Notes: generated from the sequence alone by a model not told the origin. Shown: positions 54,282-63,958, counted from the stretch's first letter. The stretch is 64,000 nucleotides of DNA from 2-12-FULL-35-23 sp965196985 (GCA_965196985.1 CBDALO010000084.1:1-64000), one strand, 5' to 3'. Program-made: numbers and translations.

Positions 54282-56476
54282 GTCGTCACGCCTTTGAAAA
54301 TCAGCTACGCACCCCGTGGGAATGGTTGGTGGCGAGTGTTGCCGCAGGCTTTGGGTGTTTGTGTTTACTCCACGCGCAATGGTTAGGGCTTGAAGTGCAA
54401 TTAAGTCCTGTGGTTGCCGCCCCGTTTTTTGGGTTAGCGGTGTGGCGCGGGTTACAGGGCTGGAAAATTCTTGCTTTTCGACAACACTTGTTGGCGCTCA
54501 AACCGTTTCAATTAGGCACTCATGAGATTCCTCACGCCAAGGAATTTATTTACTTAGGGCGCGGCTTTCGTTGGTTACCCATTCACCGACAACGTTTGCA
54601 TTTATTGTCGTTGGTAGAAAACCAAGGCTTTTGCCAAAAGAACGCCTTGTATCGCTGGGTACAAGCCAAAGCGACAGAAAACTCTAAAAGTGTTTATGCG
54701 TGGTTGACTCATCAAGCGTACTTAGTGACTGACAGAAAACCCCGAAACCGTTGCTACGTAAGGCATACAGGTTGTTTTAACAAACGAAGATTTACTGTTT
54801 AACCACCATTAGTGTCTAAATTGACCGCTTTTAATGAATTTATAGCAAAAAAGTCAAAATCTTCGTTTATGAAAATCCTCTACAAGCGTTGATGCGTAAG
54901 GCTTTCGAGGTTTTCTGTCAGTCACTACTTACCGTTTCGCCCCTTACCACCCATTGGCGGCAAGCCCTGGTTGCACGGGGTCGGGGTGGATAAAGAGCGT
55001 AACGTGTACGCGCAACAAGCCAACCGGAACAGTCACGAGTGTGTGTTTGGCATGACGCGGGTGGGTAAAACCCGCTACTTGTGTATTCGAGTCAATCAAG
55101 ACATTCGTAATGGCGAAGCCGTGTTGATCATTGACCCCAAAGGCGATTTAGAAGCGATTCAAGACGTGTATTGTGCGGCGAAAGCCGCAGGACGGTTAAA
55201 TGATTTGCGGATTGTGCATTTAGGTTTTCCCGATAGCTCGGCAAAATACAACCCGCTGGCTTCGTTTAGCAATGTTAGTGAAGTAGCGGGCCGAATTACG
55301 GGTGCAATGAGTGCGAGCGGGGAAGGCCAAGCCTTTAAAGACTTTGCGTGGCAATACACCAACATTGTTGCACGCTGCTTACACGAATTAGGCGAGCCGA
55401 TTAATTACAAAACAATCGGCTTTTATATTAAACAACCGCAGCTGTTGCTTTACACCTACGTGGAGCAACGCTTCCCGCTCATTGAACCTGGGTACTTAAG
55501 TGAGGTGCAAGCGTTATTAGATCAATTTAACAGCCGTACTGATAAAGAAGGCAACTTACTCCCACCGATTAGCCGTAAGCTAGCCGTGCAACTCTACATT
55601 CGTGATTACGTCGATCGTGTTTCCATGAGCCCGCAGATTAAGCAATTCATGGATGCGATTATTATGCCCCTGGACAATGCCGCCAAATTAGATAAGGACT
55701 ACTACGATAAAATCACAGCAAGCGTTGGGCCGGTGTTTGATAAAATTAATCAGACCCAGGCGCATCGCATCTTCTCCTGGGAAAACGGATTTGGTTTACC
55801 GGAAGTTCGACTCGAAGACATTATTAAACGACGCCAGATTGTTTACATTGGCTTGGATTCCTTGACCAACAAAGAAGTGGCCGAATCAGTCGGGCAAGCG
55901 ACTATTGCGGATTTGGTGTCATTGTGTGGGCGGTTGTATAACGAATCCGGTCAAACGCCGATGACACTCAATTTATACTGCGATGAGTTTAGTGACATTG
56001 TACGCGAGGAATTTATCACGCTGCTTAATAAAGCAGGGGGCACGGGCATTCGGGTCACGGCTTTAACGCAAACACTCAATGATTTAGGTGCGGCATTTAG
56101 CAGTCATGATAAACCGAAAATGCTGTTAGGGAACTTTGGCACGCTCACCACACTTCGAGTCAATAACGAAGACACCGCCACCAATCTCACCCGCTGCTTA
56201 GAACTAATCCGTGCGCGATCAAGTACACCCTCGACCATGTCCAATGATCGCTCAGACAGTGAAAACGGCGAACTGTTTACCACCTATAATACCGACACTG
56301 TCGCAGAAACCCCCAGTGCGTTGGTCGAGATCAATGACTTGTATTCACTGCCCAAAGGCCAAGCCTTTGTGCTCACCAACGGCGGTGAGGTGTATAAAAT
56401 CCGTATTCCGTTACCCAAAAACGACGGCAGTGCGCCTGCATCGTTTGAAGCGTTGCTAAGTGAGGTGAACCTATGA
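54278..56476 (+). pseudogene. traD: TraD coupling protein (SXT_TraD type, TIGR03743), split by a MITE
   Basis: Segments 54278-54724 and 54932-56476 rejoin across TACTTA into 664 codons (663 residues), the normal size. The first part carries two membrane helices (WLVASVAAGFGCLCLLHAQW; VVAAPFFGLAVWRGL). The second starts PFRPLPPIGGKPWLHGVGVD and has Walker A FGMTRVGKTRY, Walker B NLYCDEFSDIV and ATPase text RVTALTQTLNDLGAAF. TraD delivers DNA-relaxase to the channel. The 3' piece could be translated from TTG 54971 but would lack the membrane anchor. It lies at the end of the operon rather than before PFL_4697. Confidence 0.9.
54725..54925. mobile_element. 201-bp MITE with ISNCY-type ends
   Basis: The ends GTGACTGACAGAAAACC are the same as those of the ISNCY-type element at 41983-43862. 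The flanking duplication TACTTA (54719-54724, 54926-54931) is also the same. There is no coding capacity. The inside is itself an imperfect palindrome (AAACGAAGATTT with AAATCTTCGTTT; ACGTAAGGC with GCGTAAGGCTT), so it can fold into a long hairpin. Presumably mobilised by the ISNCY transposase. Confidence 0.9.
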
Positions 56477-57747
56477 CACATAGTTTGTTTGTCTGTCTTT
56501 TGCTGGCTGGTTCGGTGGGGTTGTTGCTGTGGGTTGGTAAAGGTTGGCTGCGTAAGCAGCTCGGTTCACTGAAAAAAAAGGAACCTTTAACCGTAGTACG
56601 TCAGCTCAGTGAACATCAACAGTTTTTATTACGCAGTCAAATTCCCACGCCTCAGCTCGAGCTCTTTGATGAAGTGCTCTTGGTGAGTTTAGGTTTTTTG
56701 CATGATCTACTGAGCACACTTTCGTCTAGCTCACCCAGTCACGCAACGCGCTTCGAGGAAAAACTGGCAACCTTGACGGCCTTGCTTAAACGTGTGCGAC
56801 AGCATCCGTTATTTCTCAATCAAACCGTTACCGAGCGTTCACGTAATAATGCCTTATTGGTGTTTGTATTTTATCGAGTGTTGTATGAAGGTGTGTTAGA
56901 CAAAGCGCTTGCCGAATGCGTATTAAGTGCCGACACCGATCCGTTTATTTTGTTAAAACGTATTCCGGCCAAAGTCTCGACCTTTTTTGGCGGTCAGGTA
57001 TGGCGCTTGTATGAGCTCACCACGCTGGTGCAAGGGGATTTAAACGCACTCACCATCAATCAGGATTTACATTACTCGCTGGCCGAGTTATTGCAAGAAG
57101 TGATCAGGCCTGCTTTGCGTGAAAACTCCGAACCTCTCACCGCGCCGGATGTCACCGCAACGATGACACCTTCTGCTTCGCAATCAGCCGCAGTGCCAGT
57201 GTCACCACCACTGACACCTGCACCCACGGCAAGCCCTGCGGGGCTTGGTCAATCGCCATTAGTGAGTGCCAGCGAGTCTTTACCTAGGCTGCTAACAATC
57301 CCTACTCAACTGGCTACTCCTGCACCGATACAGAGCAACGCAGTCGCTGCACAATCTGAGCTTACGCCAACCCCAGCTGTTGAACCTTCAACGGTTGATA
57401 CGCGTGAGGTCTGCCAAACACCGGACGTGCTTTATAAAAAGCTCACCAAGTGGTTACAGCGCCAGCTTGCGCGTTATCCGATTAATCGCTGCGAACGATT
57501 TTTTGCAACACCTGAGCACCCTAATGTGATTTTTGTGTCAGACACCGGCTTATCGGACTTTGCTAAAAAAGTCGGGCAACCTGTCGCAACCATTCAATCG
57601 GCCTTGCAGCAAGTCGCGTCTCACCCGATTAAGTCCATGACACTCAAACGCCAGAAAGATGAGCTGACATTACAAGCAGTACCCGTGTTATTTACAGTTG
57701 AAATTTTACATCCTTTAGACGGTCAATTAGACGAGGTGAAAAAATGA
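56473..57747 (+). CDS. Membrane-anchored protein downstream of traD, unknown
   Basis: The 424-residue protein has one N-terminal helix (LFVCLLLAGSVGLLLWVGKG), a helical domain (about residues 40-230) and a P/T/A/S-rich linker (235-325). A C-terminal winged-helix-like domain (LYKKLTKWLQRQLARYPINR, then CERFFATPEHPNVIFVSDTG) follows and vaguely recalls the C-terminal domain of ICE TraI relaxases. That resemblance is not strong enough for a name. It overlaps traD (ATGA) and the next gene, so it belongs to the transfer operon. A relaxase is otherwise missing from the window. Confidence 0.6.
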   Translation: MTHSLFVCLLLAGSVGLLLWVGKGWLRKQLGSLKKKEPLTVVRQLSEHQQFLLRSQIPTPQLELFDEVLLVSLGFLHDLLSTLSSSSPSHATRFEEKLATLTALLKRVRQHPLFLNQTVTERSRNNALLVFVFYRVLYEGVLDKALAECVLSADTDPFILLKRIPAKVSTFFGGQVWRLYELTTLVQGDLNALTINQDLHYSLAELLQEVIRPALRENSEPLTAPDVTATMTPSASQSAAVPVSPPLTPAPTASPAGLGQSPLVSASESLPRLLTIPTQLATPAPIQSNAVAAQSELTPTPAVEPSTVDTREVCQTPDVLYKKLTKWLQRQLARYPINRCERFFATPEHPNVIFVSDTGLSDFAKKVGQPVATIQSALQQVASHPIKSMTLKRQKDELTLQAVPVLFTVEILHPLDGQLDEVKK

Positions 57748-58367
57748 GCCACATAGTGAGGTTACAACCCCATAGTCAGACGTTAGAATGGGTTTTGCGG
57801 TTGCACAATCAGCAAGACGTTGGACGCGTGCTTACTTGTTTTACTAAGCTCTCACGCTGGTATCGGGAAAGCTGGCGTGGTGAGGTAGAAGCGGTGATCG
57901 TGCTTTATAGGTGTTATCAACAGATTCGAGAGGTGGAGGGGTATTTGGATAGGGAAATCAAACGTTGGGGCACTTTAGTGGCGCGTAAACAAAAAGAACC
58001 GTTTTTTAGTGTGCCGATCACGAGACACGTTTACCACTTCCCGTTAACTAACCCTGTGCAGGCTTCACTTTTGCGCGTGTTGAAAAAGCTCGATCAATTA
58101 GCGTGCTTAACGGAATTATCACGCACGCTGTTAATTATTAAGCGGCGCTTTCTGCTCGCTAAAAAAATTGACCGTCATAAAAAATCCGTACTCAACCTAC
58201 TTGCTTTCATGGCACAAGCAAAGCCTGCTGCCGTGACGTTACCACTACAAGACTCACAACGTGATTTACTGATCCTGGCCTTACAAGCTGAGGTCATGCC
58301 AGTTTGGTCAACTCCGCATTACCGAGAATTAAAAGCCCTAACCCAATCTAATGAGGTGAGCGAATGA
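57744..58367 (+). CDS. ICE protein, PFL_4669 family (TIGR03761/DUF1845-like)
   Basis: The 207-residue soluble protein matches the PFL_4669/DUF1845 pattern: a helix-rich first half (AVIVLYRCYQQIREVEGYLD), then VPITRHVYHFPLTNPVQASL and LLRVLKKLDQLACLTELSRT. Relatives lie in the replication/topB region of GI-type ICEs, as here, and some are thought to be activator-type DNA-binding proteins. It overlaps both neighbours by four bases. Confidence 0.68.
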   Translation: MSHIVRLQPHSQTLEWVLRLHNQQDVGRVLTCFTKLSRWYRESWRGEVEAVIVLYRCYQQIREVEGYLDREIKRWGTLVARKQKEPFFSVPITRHVYHFPLTNPVQASLLRVLKKLDQLACLTELSRTLLIIKRRFLLAKKIDRHKKSVLNLLAFMAQAKPAAVTLPLQDSQRDLLILALQAEVMPVWSTPHYRELKALTQSNEVSE

Positions 58368-58787
58368 GTACTTTATACCTGTGTGAAAAACCCTCACAAG
58401 CCCGCGATATTGCCAAGGTATTAGGCGCTACTAACCGACAAAATGGCTACCTGGAAGGAGAGGGAATACTGATAAGTTGGTGCTTAGGCCATCTTTTAGA
58501 GCTCGCCCCACCTGAAAGCTATTGCAAAGATTTAAAACCCTGGCGCATGGCAATCCTACCGGTTATTCCACCCGAATGGAAAGTGCAACCGAACCCCAAA
58601 ACTGAGCAGCAGCTCAAGGTACTTAAAGGCTTACTCAAGCAAGCACAGCACGTGGTGATTGCAACCGATGCTGATCGAGAAGGGGATGTGATCGGGCGCG
58701 AAGTGCTCACGTATTTTAATTACACCGGCACCGTTGAGCGTTTGTGGTTATCAGCCCTGGATGAAGCGTCGATTTGTAAAGCATTAA

Positions 58788-60840
58788 CCCAAGTTTGGCC
58801 ATTTCACCCTGAAAATCAAAAATTTCAGCATTATTTTTAACTCAACCCATTGATTTTACTCGCCTAGTAACATGAATTCTCGGATGTAGTGACACATAAT
58901 GTTAATAAGGGGTTGCATGGGCTGGTAAAGTGATGAGAGTATTGAGTTATGTATATTCGAACCTCTACACAAAAGAGTCCTCGGACAGGTAAGCCTTACG
59001 CAACCTACCGACTTGTTGATACTCATCGCACTGCTGACGGCAAAGTACGTCAAAGACTGATTTTAAATCTTGGTGCAAATTTTTCAGTAAAGAAGGACAG
59101 TTGGAAATTGCTAGCTGACCGTATTGAGGAAATTTTAACGGGCCAAGGCTCGTTAATTTCAATACCAGCGCATCTAGAAAAACAGGCTCAAATGTATGTA
59201 AAACGCATTCGTGCAAAGCGTGCAGAAGAGAATGAGACAAGCATTACTCTCAATTCAGTAAGCGCGGTAGAACCTGACTTTAAAACAGTGGATGTTAACT
59301 CCATTGAGAGCGCGGACATACGACACGTTGGAGCTGAGGCGTTGGGCTTACATGCTGCCAGGCAATTACAACTTGAGGAATTGTTCAGGGCTTTGGGCTT
59401 TAATCAAAAACAATGTCACCTGATGCTTGCTACCATCATTGGGCGGCTAGTTGCTCCAGGAAGTGATTTGAGTACGCACTATTATTTAAGCAATCAAAGT
59501 GCGCTAGATGAATTACTGGGTACTGATTTCTCAGAACTATCACTCAAGAAATTCTATAAGACTGCTGATGAGTTACTTAAACATAAACAAGTGATTGAAG
59601 ATCAATTATTTGAACGTGAGAAAAATCTGTTTAGTTTAAATCAGGTGATCACTCTCTACGATATAACCAATACCTACTTTGAAGGTCGCGCATTACAAAA
59701 TGATCATGCACAGCATGGGCGATCAAAGGAGAAGCGGTCTGATTGTCCGCTTGTTTCTTTAGGTCTTGTGCTGGATGGATCAGGGTTCCCGCAACGGAGT
59801 GAATTCTTCAAAGGAAATGTTAGCGAGCCTAAAACATTACCCGAAATACTAACTGAGCTTCGTGCACAGCCAGAGGCAACAATTGTCCTAGATGCTGGTT
59901 TTGCAACTGAAGAAAATATTTCATGGCTTACTGAAAAAGGTTTCCATTATATCGTAGTCAGCCGTAGAGCATTGCCTGATGTCGATGAAACCATTGATAA
60001 AGTGCTAGTAAAAGAATCAGTAAATAATACGGTTACAGCGCAATTAGTTAAAGATACTGAAGCAAATGAAGTCTTACTGTACTGCCATTCTCAGGCTAAG
60101 GAAGAAAAAAGCTTAAATATGATTAGTAAGGCCGAGGCTCGTTTCGAAGAGGAATTAATTAAGTTAGCTAATGGACTCACTAAAAAAACCGGCATGAAAG
60201 CAATTGAGAAAGTAACATTGCGTTTAGGTCGAATAAAAGAGCGGCATAAACGTGTTTCAGCTCGCTACACTATCACGCTTGATTCAGAGGGTGATAAGGT
60301 TACGCAAATCAGTTGGAGTAAAGTTAACTCTGAGAATCTGGGTGCATATTGTTTGCGTAGTAACAGAATGGATTTAGATGAAAAAACAATTTGGAGAATT
60401 TATACAACTCTAACTGACGTTGAATCGGCATTCAGATCATTAAAATCAGAGTTAGGCCTGCGTCCTATCTACCATCAAAAGCAAGAGCGAGTTGATGCCC
60501 ATCTGTTTATTAGTATTCTTGCTTATCACTTACTACACACTATTCGCCATCAACTTAAATTGCAGAACATTGATAGTAGCTGGCAAACTATACGGCAGAT
60601 TTTTAGCACTCAGGTTCGTATCACTACTACAATGCAGCTTGAAAATAATAAATTGCTTTCTATTAGAAGAACCTCTAAGGCAACTCCAGAGCAAGTTGTG
60701 ATCTATAAATCGTTAGGCATGAATTCAGAACCTGGGGACACTGAAAAAACAATTTGTTAAGTTGTAGTGACCCTAAACGTTTTTTTAAAACGTAAGTCAT
60801 TGATTTGGATAGGTTTAATTGTAGAACGGACAAAGTTGGG
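58788..60840 (+). mobile_element. IS1634-family element, copy 2 (2053 bp)
   Basis: The length and ends match copy 1 (30144-32196), and the 4-bp duplication is again TTAA (58784-58787, 60841-60844). Scattered substitutions relative to copy 1, e.g. RSRFADD versus RAKRAEE around residue 87 of the transposase, show independent histories. Confidence 0.93.
58949..60760 (+). CDS. IS1634-family transposase (copy 2)
   Basis: The 603-residue transposase is nearly identical to that at 30305-32116, with the same catalytic candidates (LYDITNTYFEG, VLDAGFATEEN, DVESAFRSLKSELG). It appears intact. Confidence 0.92.
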   Translation: MYIRTSTQKSPRTGKPYATYRLVDTHRTADGKVRQRLILNLGANFSVKKDSWKLLADRIEEILTGQGSLISIPAHLEKQAQMYVKRIRAKRAEENETSITLNSVSAVEPDFKTVDVNSIESADIRHVGAEALGLHAARQLQLEELFRALGFNQKQCHLMLATIIGRLVAPGSDLSTHYYLSNQSALDELLGTDFSELSLKKFYKTADELLKHKQVIEDQLFEREKNLFSLNQVITLYDITNTYFEGRALQNDHAQHGRSKEKRSDCPLVSLGLVLDGSGFPQRSEFFKGNVSEPKTLPEILTELRAQPEATIVLDAGFATEENISWLTEKGFHYIVVSRRALPDVDETIDKVLVKESVNNTVTAQLVKDTEANEVLLYCHSQAKEEKSLNMISKAEARFEEELIKLANGLTKKTGMKAIEKVTLRLGRIKERHKRVSARYTITLDSEGDKVTQISWSKVNSENLGAYCLRSNRMDLDEKTIWRIYTTLTDVESAFRSLKSELGLRPIYHQKQERVDAHLFISILAYHLLHTIRHQLKLQNIDSSWQTIRQIFSTQVRITTTMQLENNKLLSIRRTSKATPEQVVIYKSLGMNSEPGDTEKTIC

Positions 60841-62643
60841 TTAAAACAATTAAAACCCAGTGAAGCCACTTATCCGTTGTATCAAGCAGGACTCGGTCGA
60901 CAGCGAGCGGATTGGTTAATTGGTATGAACATGACCATGGCAACCAGTGCCTTGTTTAGTGCGCCAGGGCAAGGAGCACTTTCGGTAGGGCGTGTGCAAA
61001 CACCAACTTTAAACCTAGTGGTCGAACGTGACCAAACCATCGCCTCGTTTCAATCGCAAGACTATTTTATTTTAGCGATTCAATGCCAAGCCGAGCAGGG
61101 GAGTTTTTGGGCGAAGTGGGAGGCAGGTGAGGATGTCACGGATTTAGAAGGGCGTTGTGTGAAGCGTGAGTTGGTTGATACTGTCGCTGATAAACTCGTC
61201 AATCAAACCGCGTGTGTAACGCAGTTTGAGGAAAAAGAAAAAAAGACGGCGCCACCGATCTGCTTTTCGTTATCAGGTTTACAGAAACTGTGCAGTAGTC
61301 AATTAGGTTTAACGGCCAAAGAAACCTTAAAGGTTGCCCAGTCCTTGTATGAGCAACACAAAGCCACCACCTACCCACGAACTGATTCAGGTTATTTACC
61401 CGAAAATCAGTGGAGCGAGGCCGCTGATATTTTAACTACCTTGGCTATCATTGATCCAACCCTGCAACCACTGATTGAAGCCGCAGACCCGACTTGGCGC
61501 TCGCCAACTTGGAATGACAAAAAGATCACCGCTCACCACGGCATCATTCCCACCAACAACCGCCAAGTGAATCTGGAGGCAATGAACAGCTCAGAGCAAG
61601 CGGTTTATGATCTGATTCGGCGCGCTTACCTGGCACAGTTTTTAGGGAACTACCACTACCTACAACGACAGGTGACGTTAACCTGTGTGGAAGAAACCTT
61701 TAAGGCAAGCTGTAACTTGCCTCAACAAGTAGGCTGGAAGCAAGCCATCAAGCCGCAAACAGAGCAAGCTCCTGATAATGAATCCAAGCAAGTCATCCCA
61801 CCGCTTCAATCCGGCGAAGCACTGCCCGTTCAACAAGGAAAAGTGTTGCCAAAACAAACTCAACCGCCCGCGCATTTTACCGAGGGCACCTTGATTAGCG
61901 CCATGAAAAACATTGCTAAGCTTGTGGACGAGAAAGACTTAAAAAAGACTTTGCGTGACACAGCTGGCATTGGTACCGAAGCTACCCGTGCCGACATGAT
62001 TGAAAAGTTACTTCATCGTGATTACATTGTTCGCCAGAAAAAGCAATTACGCTCCACAGAAAAAGGGCGTGCGTTAATCAGTATTTTGCCGGATGCCATT
62101 AAAAACCCCGCCACCACCGCCCAGTGGGAACAGGTGCTTGATGATATCGCGCAAGGCAAGGGTGATCTGGAGTCCTTCTTATTAGATCAGATCGAATGTT
62201 TAGATTTTTTATTAGAAGACATTGCCACTATTCGCCATCAACGAGGAAAGGGGCTTATTGATTCTACCACTTACCCTTGCCCGCAATGCAAGGCGCCTCT
62301 CGCCAGACGCCGAGGTAAGCACGGCTATTTTTGGGGATGCACCCGCTACCCAGAGTGTGAAGCATTATTGCAAGATAAAAACAGTAAACCTTACGTTAAA
62401 GAAGTGCCGCAGGTTTCAACGATCAGCTGCCCCTTGTGTAAGGAGGGTAAGCTTGCCCGACGGCGCGGCAAAAAGAATTATTTTTGGGGATGCAATCGTT
62501 ATCCGGACTGCAAGGGTAGTTATTGGGATAATAAAGGCAGGCCAAATTTACAAACGCCACAGAAAAAAGCGTCGTAAGGAACAACTGCCCTTTAGTGTTA
62601 ATTGCTGTATGATTGCTGAATCATTATTTAACAGGAGTTAACC

Positions 62644-63072
62644 GTGATCGGAAAACGAAAACGTCTTAATGAAAAACGCTACACCCTTCGCAATTTATTG
62701 CACAGCGTCGACTGCATGAAAGAAGACATCGGTCAGTTTTCCAGTGATGAAAACGCTCAACACATGCTGACTACACTGCATGAGGCGATACGTCGAATCG
62801 AAGCAGCCATGAATGACCTGCCAATCGGTCATCGGTTCACCGGCACCTATTACCTCAAAGAGCCCTACAGTAACCCCGTGCGCATCACTAAGATACAAGG
62901 GTCTGCCTACATGAAAGAAGATCTTGTCTCCTGGGCAATTGAACCGGATGGCAAACCCTCGGAGCGTTACGGGTACTTTCGTCAGATTTATCATGACCCA
63001 GGCTGTGAGCAACCTCTAGCACGCGAGGACGGTGAGGCGGTTTTTCAACCAACAGAGCAAAAATCGCAATGA
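62644..63072 (+). CDS. Hypothetical protein downstream of topB
   Basis: The 142-residue protein starts at GTG 62644 after ACAGGAG. It has a helical N-terminal half (TLRNLLHSVDCMKEDIGQFS) and a beta-rich C-terminal half (FTGTYYLKEPYSNPVRITKI, then YGYFRQIYHDPGCEQPL). Soluble, no family recognised. It is in the same orientation as topB, 66 bases on, and so likely belongs to the ICE replication region. Confidence 0.55.
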   Translation: MIGKRKRLNEKRYTLRNLLHSVDCMKEDIGQFSSDENAQHMLTTLHEAIRRIEAAMNDLPIGHRFTGTYYLKEPYSNPVRITKIQGSAYMKEDLVSWAIEPDGKPSERYGYFRQIYHDPGCEQPLAREDGEAVFQPTEQKSQ

Positions 63073-63127
63073 GTCATGCCAGGGTAAAAAGCATCGCTGT
63101 TGTTCACTCACTATTTCAGGGCGGCTC

Positions 63128-63403
63128 ATGAATAAACCCGCGACTGTTTCATTTAAAGAATTACGCTTTGTCGCCGTGCTGTTATTAATTGGCTTAATTT
63201 GTGCTGTCATTCAAGCAGTGTATAAACCGCTCAATCACCTTGACTACTGGTTAGCACTCGTGGCGAGCGTGATTTTTTTAGTGGGGTTTTTAAGTGCAAT
63301 ACTCGGTCTCTTAGATCGCTCCAGACGCAGGTTTTATACCACTGCCTTACTTAGCATTCTCCCCGCCAGCCTGTGCTTATTAGCCAGCTTTTTTGTGCAT
63401 TAA
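63128..63403 (+). CDS. Small membrane protein, unknown
   Basis: The 91-residue protein has three hydrophobic helices (residues 14-31, 39-62, 68-90): FVAVLLLIGLICAVIQAVY, WLALVASVIFLVGFLSAILG and LLSILPASLCLLASFF. AGGGCGG lies upstream of ATG 63128. A longer frame from 63032 overlaps the previous gene and looks unlikely. No family recognised. It is the last gene before the 600-base non-coding end. Confidence 0.55.
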   Translation: MNKPATVSFKELRFVAVLLLIGLICAVIQAVYKPLNHLDYWLALVASVIFLVGFLSAILGLLDRSRRRFYTTALLSILPASLCLLASFFVH

Positions 63404-63409
63404 GCTTGG

Positions 63410-63437
63410 TTTTAATAGGGTTATTTGGTAGTATACT
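63410..63437 (+). promoter_or_regulatory. Predicted promoter of the hammerhead transcript
   Basis: A -10-like TATACT (63432-63437) is preceded at 16 bases by TTTTAA (63410-63415), a weak -35. Initiation six to eight bases after the -10 falls at 63443-63445. That is directly before the first base of ribozyme stem I (63446). Confidence 0.5.
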
Positions 63438-63445
63438 TATTCTAA

Positions 63446-63498
63446 GGTAGTACTGATGAGCTGTTTAGTTGCAGTGAAACACGCAAGTGTCTACTACC
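63446..63498 (+). ncRNA. Hammerhead ribozyme, type I
   Basis: All core elements of a self-cleaving hammerhead are present in order. Stem I 5' strand GGTAGTA (63446-63452) is followed by core CTGATGA (63453-63459). Stem II GCTG / CAGT (63460-63463, 63472-63475; closing G-U) has an 8-base loop, and core GAAA follows (63476-63479). Stem III CAC / GTG (63480-63482, 63487-63489) is closed by the GNRA-type tetraloop GCAA, with A63479 pairing U63490. The cleavage triplet is GUC, with cutting expected after C63491. Stem I 3' strand TACTACC (63492-63498) pairs perfectly with the first strand. Stems II and III are closed and stem I is open, so it is type I. Confidence 0.88.
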
Positions 63499-63760
63499 AC
63501 GGTCACATGTCGCCCATTCGTGTCGTGAGCCTCACTTCGGTGAGTTGGGCCTTCAAAATTGATTCATTACCGCGATGACCCAGAGTCGTCCGAAACAAGA
63601 TCTCGAGGCCAGCCTATGCCCGCCATGAGAGAAGTAACCAATCAATTTTGCACTGGTACTGTTTCGCTAAGATAAGTTTTATCGCAGAAGCACTCGAGTG
63701 TCCTTACTTTCACATTGATACTGATTCAATGTCATCCAACACAGTATTTTTACTGTTTTT
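63492..63760 (+). ncRNA. Putative structured RNA released by the ribozyme
   Basis: From the predicted cut to a terminator-like hairpin there are about 269 bases without a gene. Stems seen are CTCAC-TTCG-GTGAG (63531-63544, UUCG tetraloop); CAAAATTGATT / AATCAATTTTG enclosing 75 bases (63554-63564, 63640-63650); GATAA / TTATC (63671-63683); the palindrome CACTCGAGTG (63691-63700); and ACATTGA / TCAATGT (63712-63732). The density of perfect stems suggests selection on RNA or ssDNA structure. Family unknown. Confidence 0.55.
63741..63760 (+). terminator. Intrinsic terminator-like hairpin
   Basis: ACAGTA / TACTGT with a TTTT loop is followed by TTTT. The stem is only 6 bp and AT-rich, so it is weak, but the position at the end of the structured stretch fits a transcript end or an attenuator. 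Confidence 0.5.
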
Positions 63761-63905
63761 AGCGACGATTATTTCGTGGTCATCCGTGCGTGCGCAGCAG
63801 ACTTAAAGTCCTTTCTTTAAGACAGCCAAGCAACAACGGCGAGCGTGTGGTGAAATAATCCGCCTCAGGAAGAAGAATAAGCGAGCCTAAGACTCGTTGA
63901 CCCCG

Positions 63906-63915
63906 TTCTTTAACA
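63906..63915 (+). promoter_or_regulatory. boxA-like antitermination site
   Basis: TTCTTTAACA followed by ATTTG strongly resembles the NusB/NusE boxA of gammaproteobacterial rRNA leaders. No 16S gene follows within the window. Similar leaders occur upstream of long non-rRNA operons on mobile elements. CTTTAA and TTAAAG (63908-63913, 63923-63928) also form a small hairpin. Confidence 0.5.
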
Positions 63916-63958
63916 ATTTGAATTAAAGCGTCAACAGCTCATTGATGACACTTTGTTT

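Larger units (their letters stand above)
58364..62577 (+). pseudogene. topB: DNA topoisomerase III, split by IS1634
   Basis: Segments 58364-58787 and 60845-62577 rejoin over TTAA into 719 codons (718 residues). The 5' part has the Toprim start STLYLCEKPSQARDIAKVLG and DADREGD. The 3' part has QGALSVGRVQTPTLNLV, the active-site tyrosine in TTYPRTDSGYL, and two C-terminal zinc ribbons (CPQCKAPLARRRG, CPLCKEGKLARRRG). Type IA topoisomerases of ICEs help resolve replication intermediates. The split separates Toprim from the active tyrosine, so neither piece can work alone. Confidence 0.92.
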
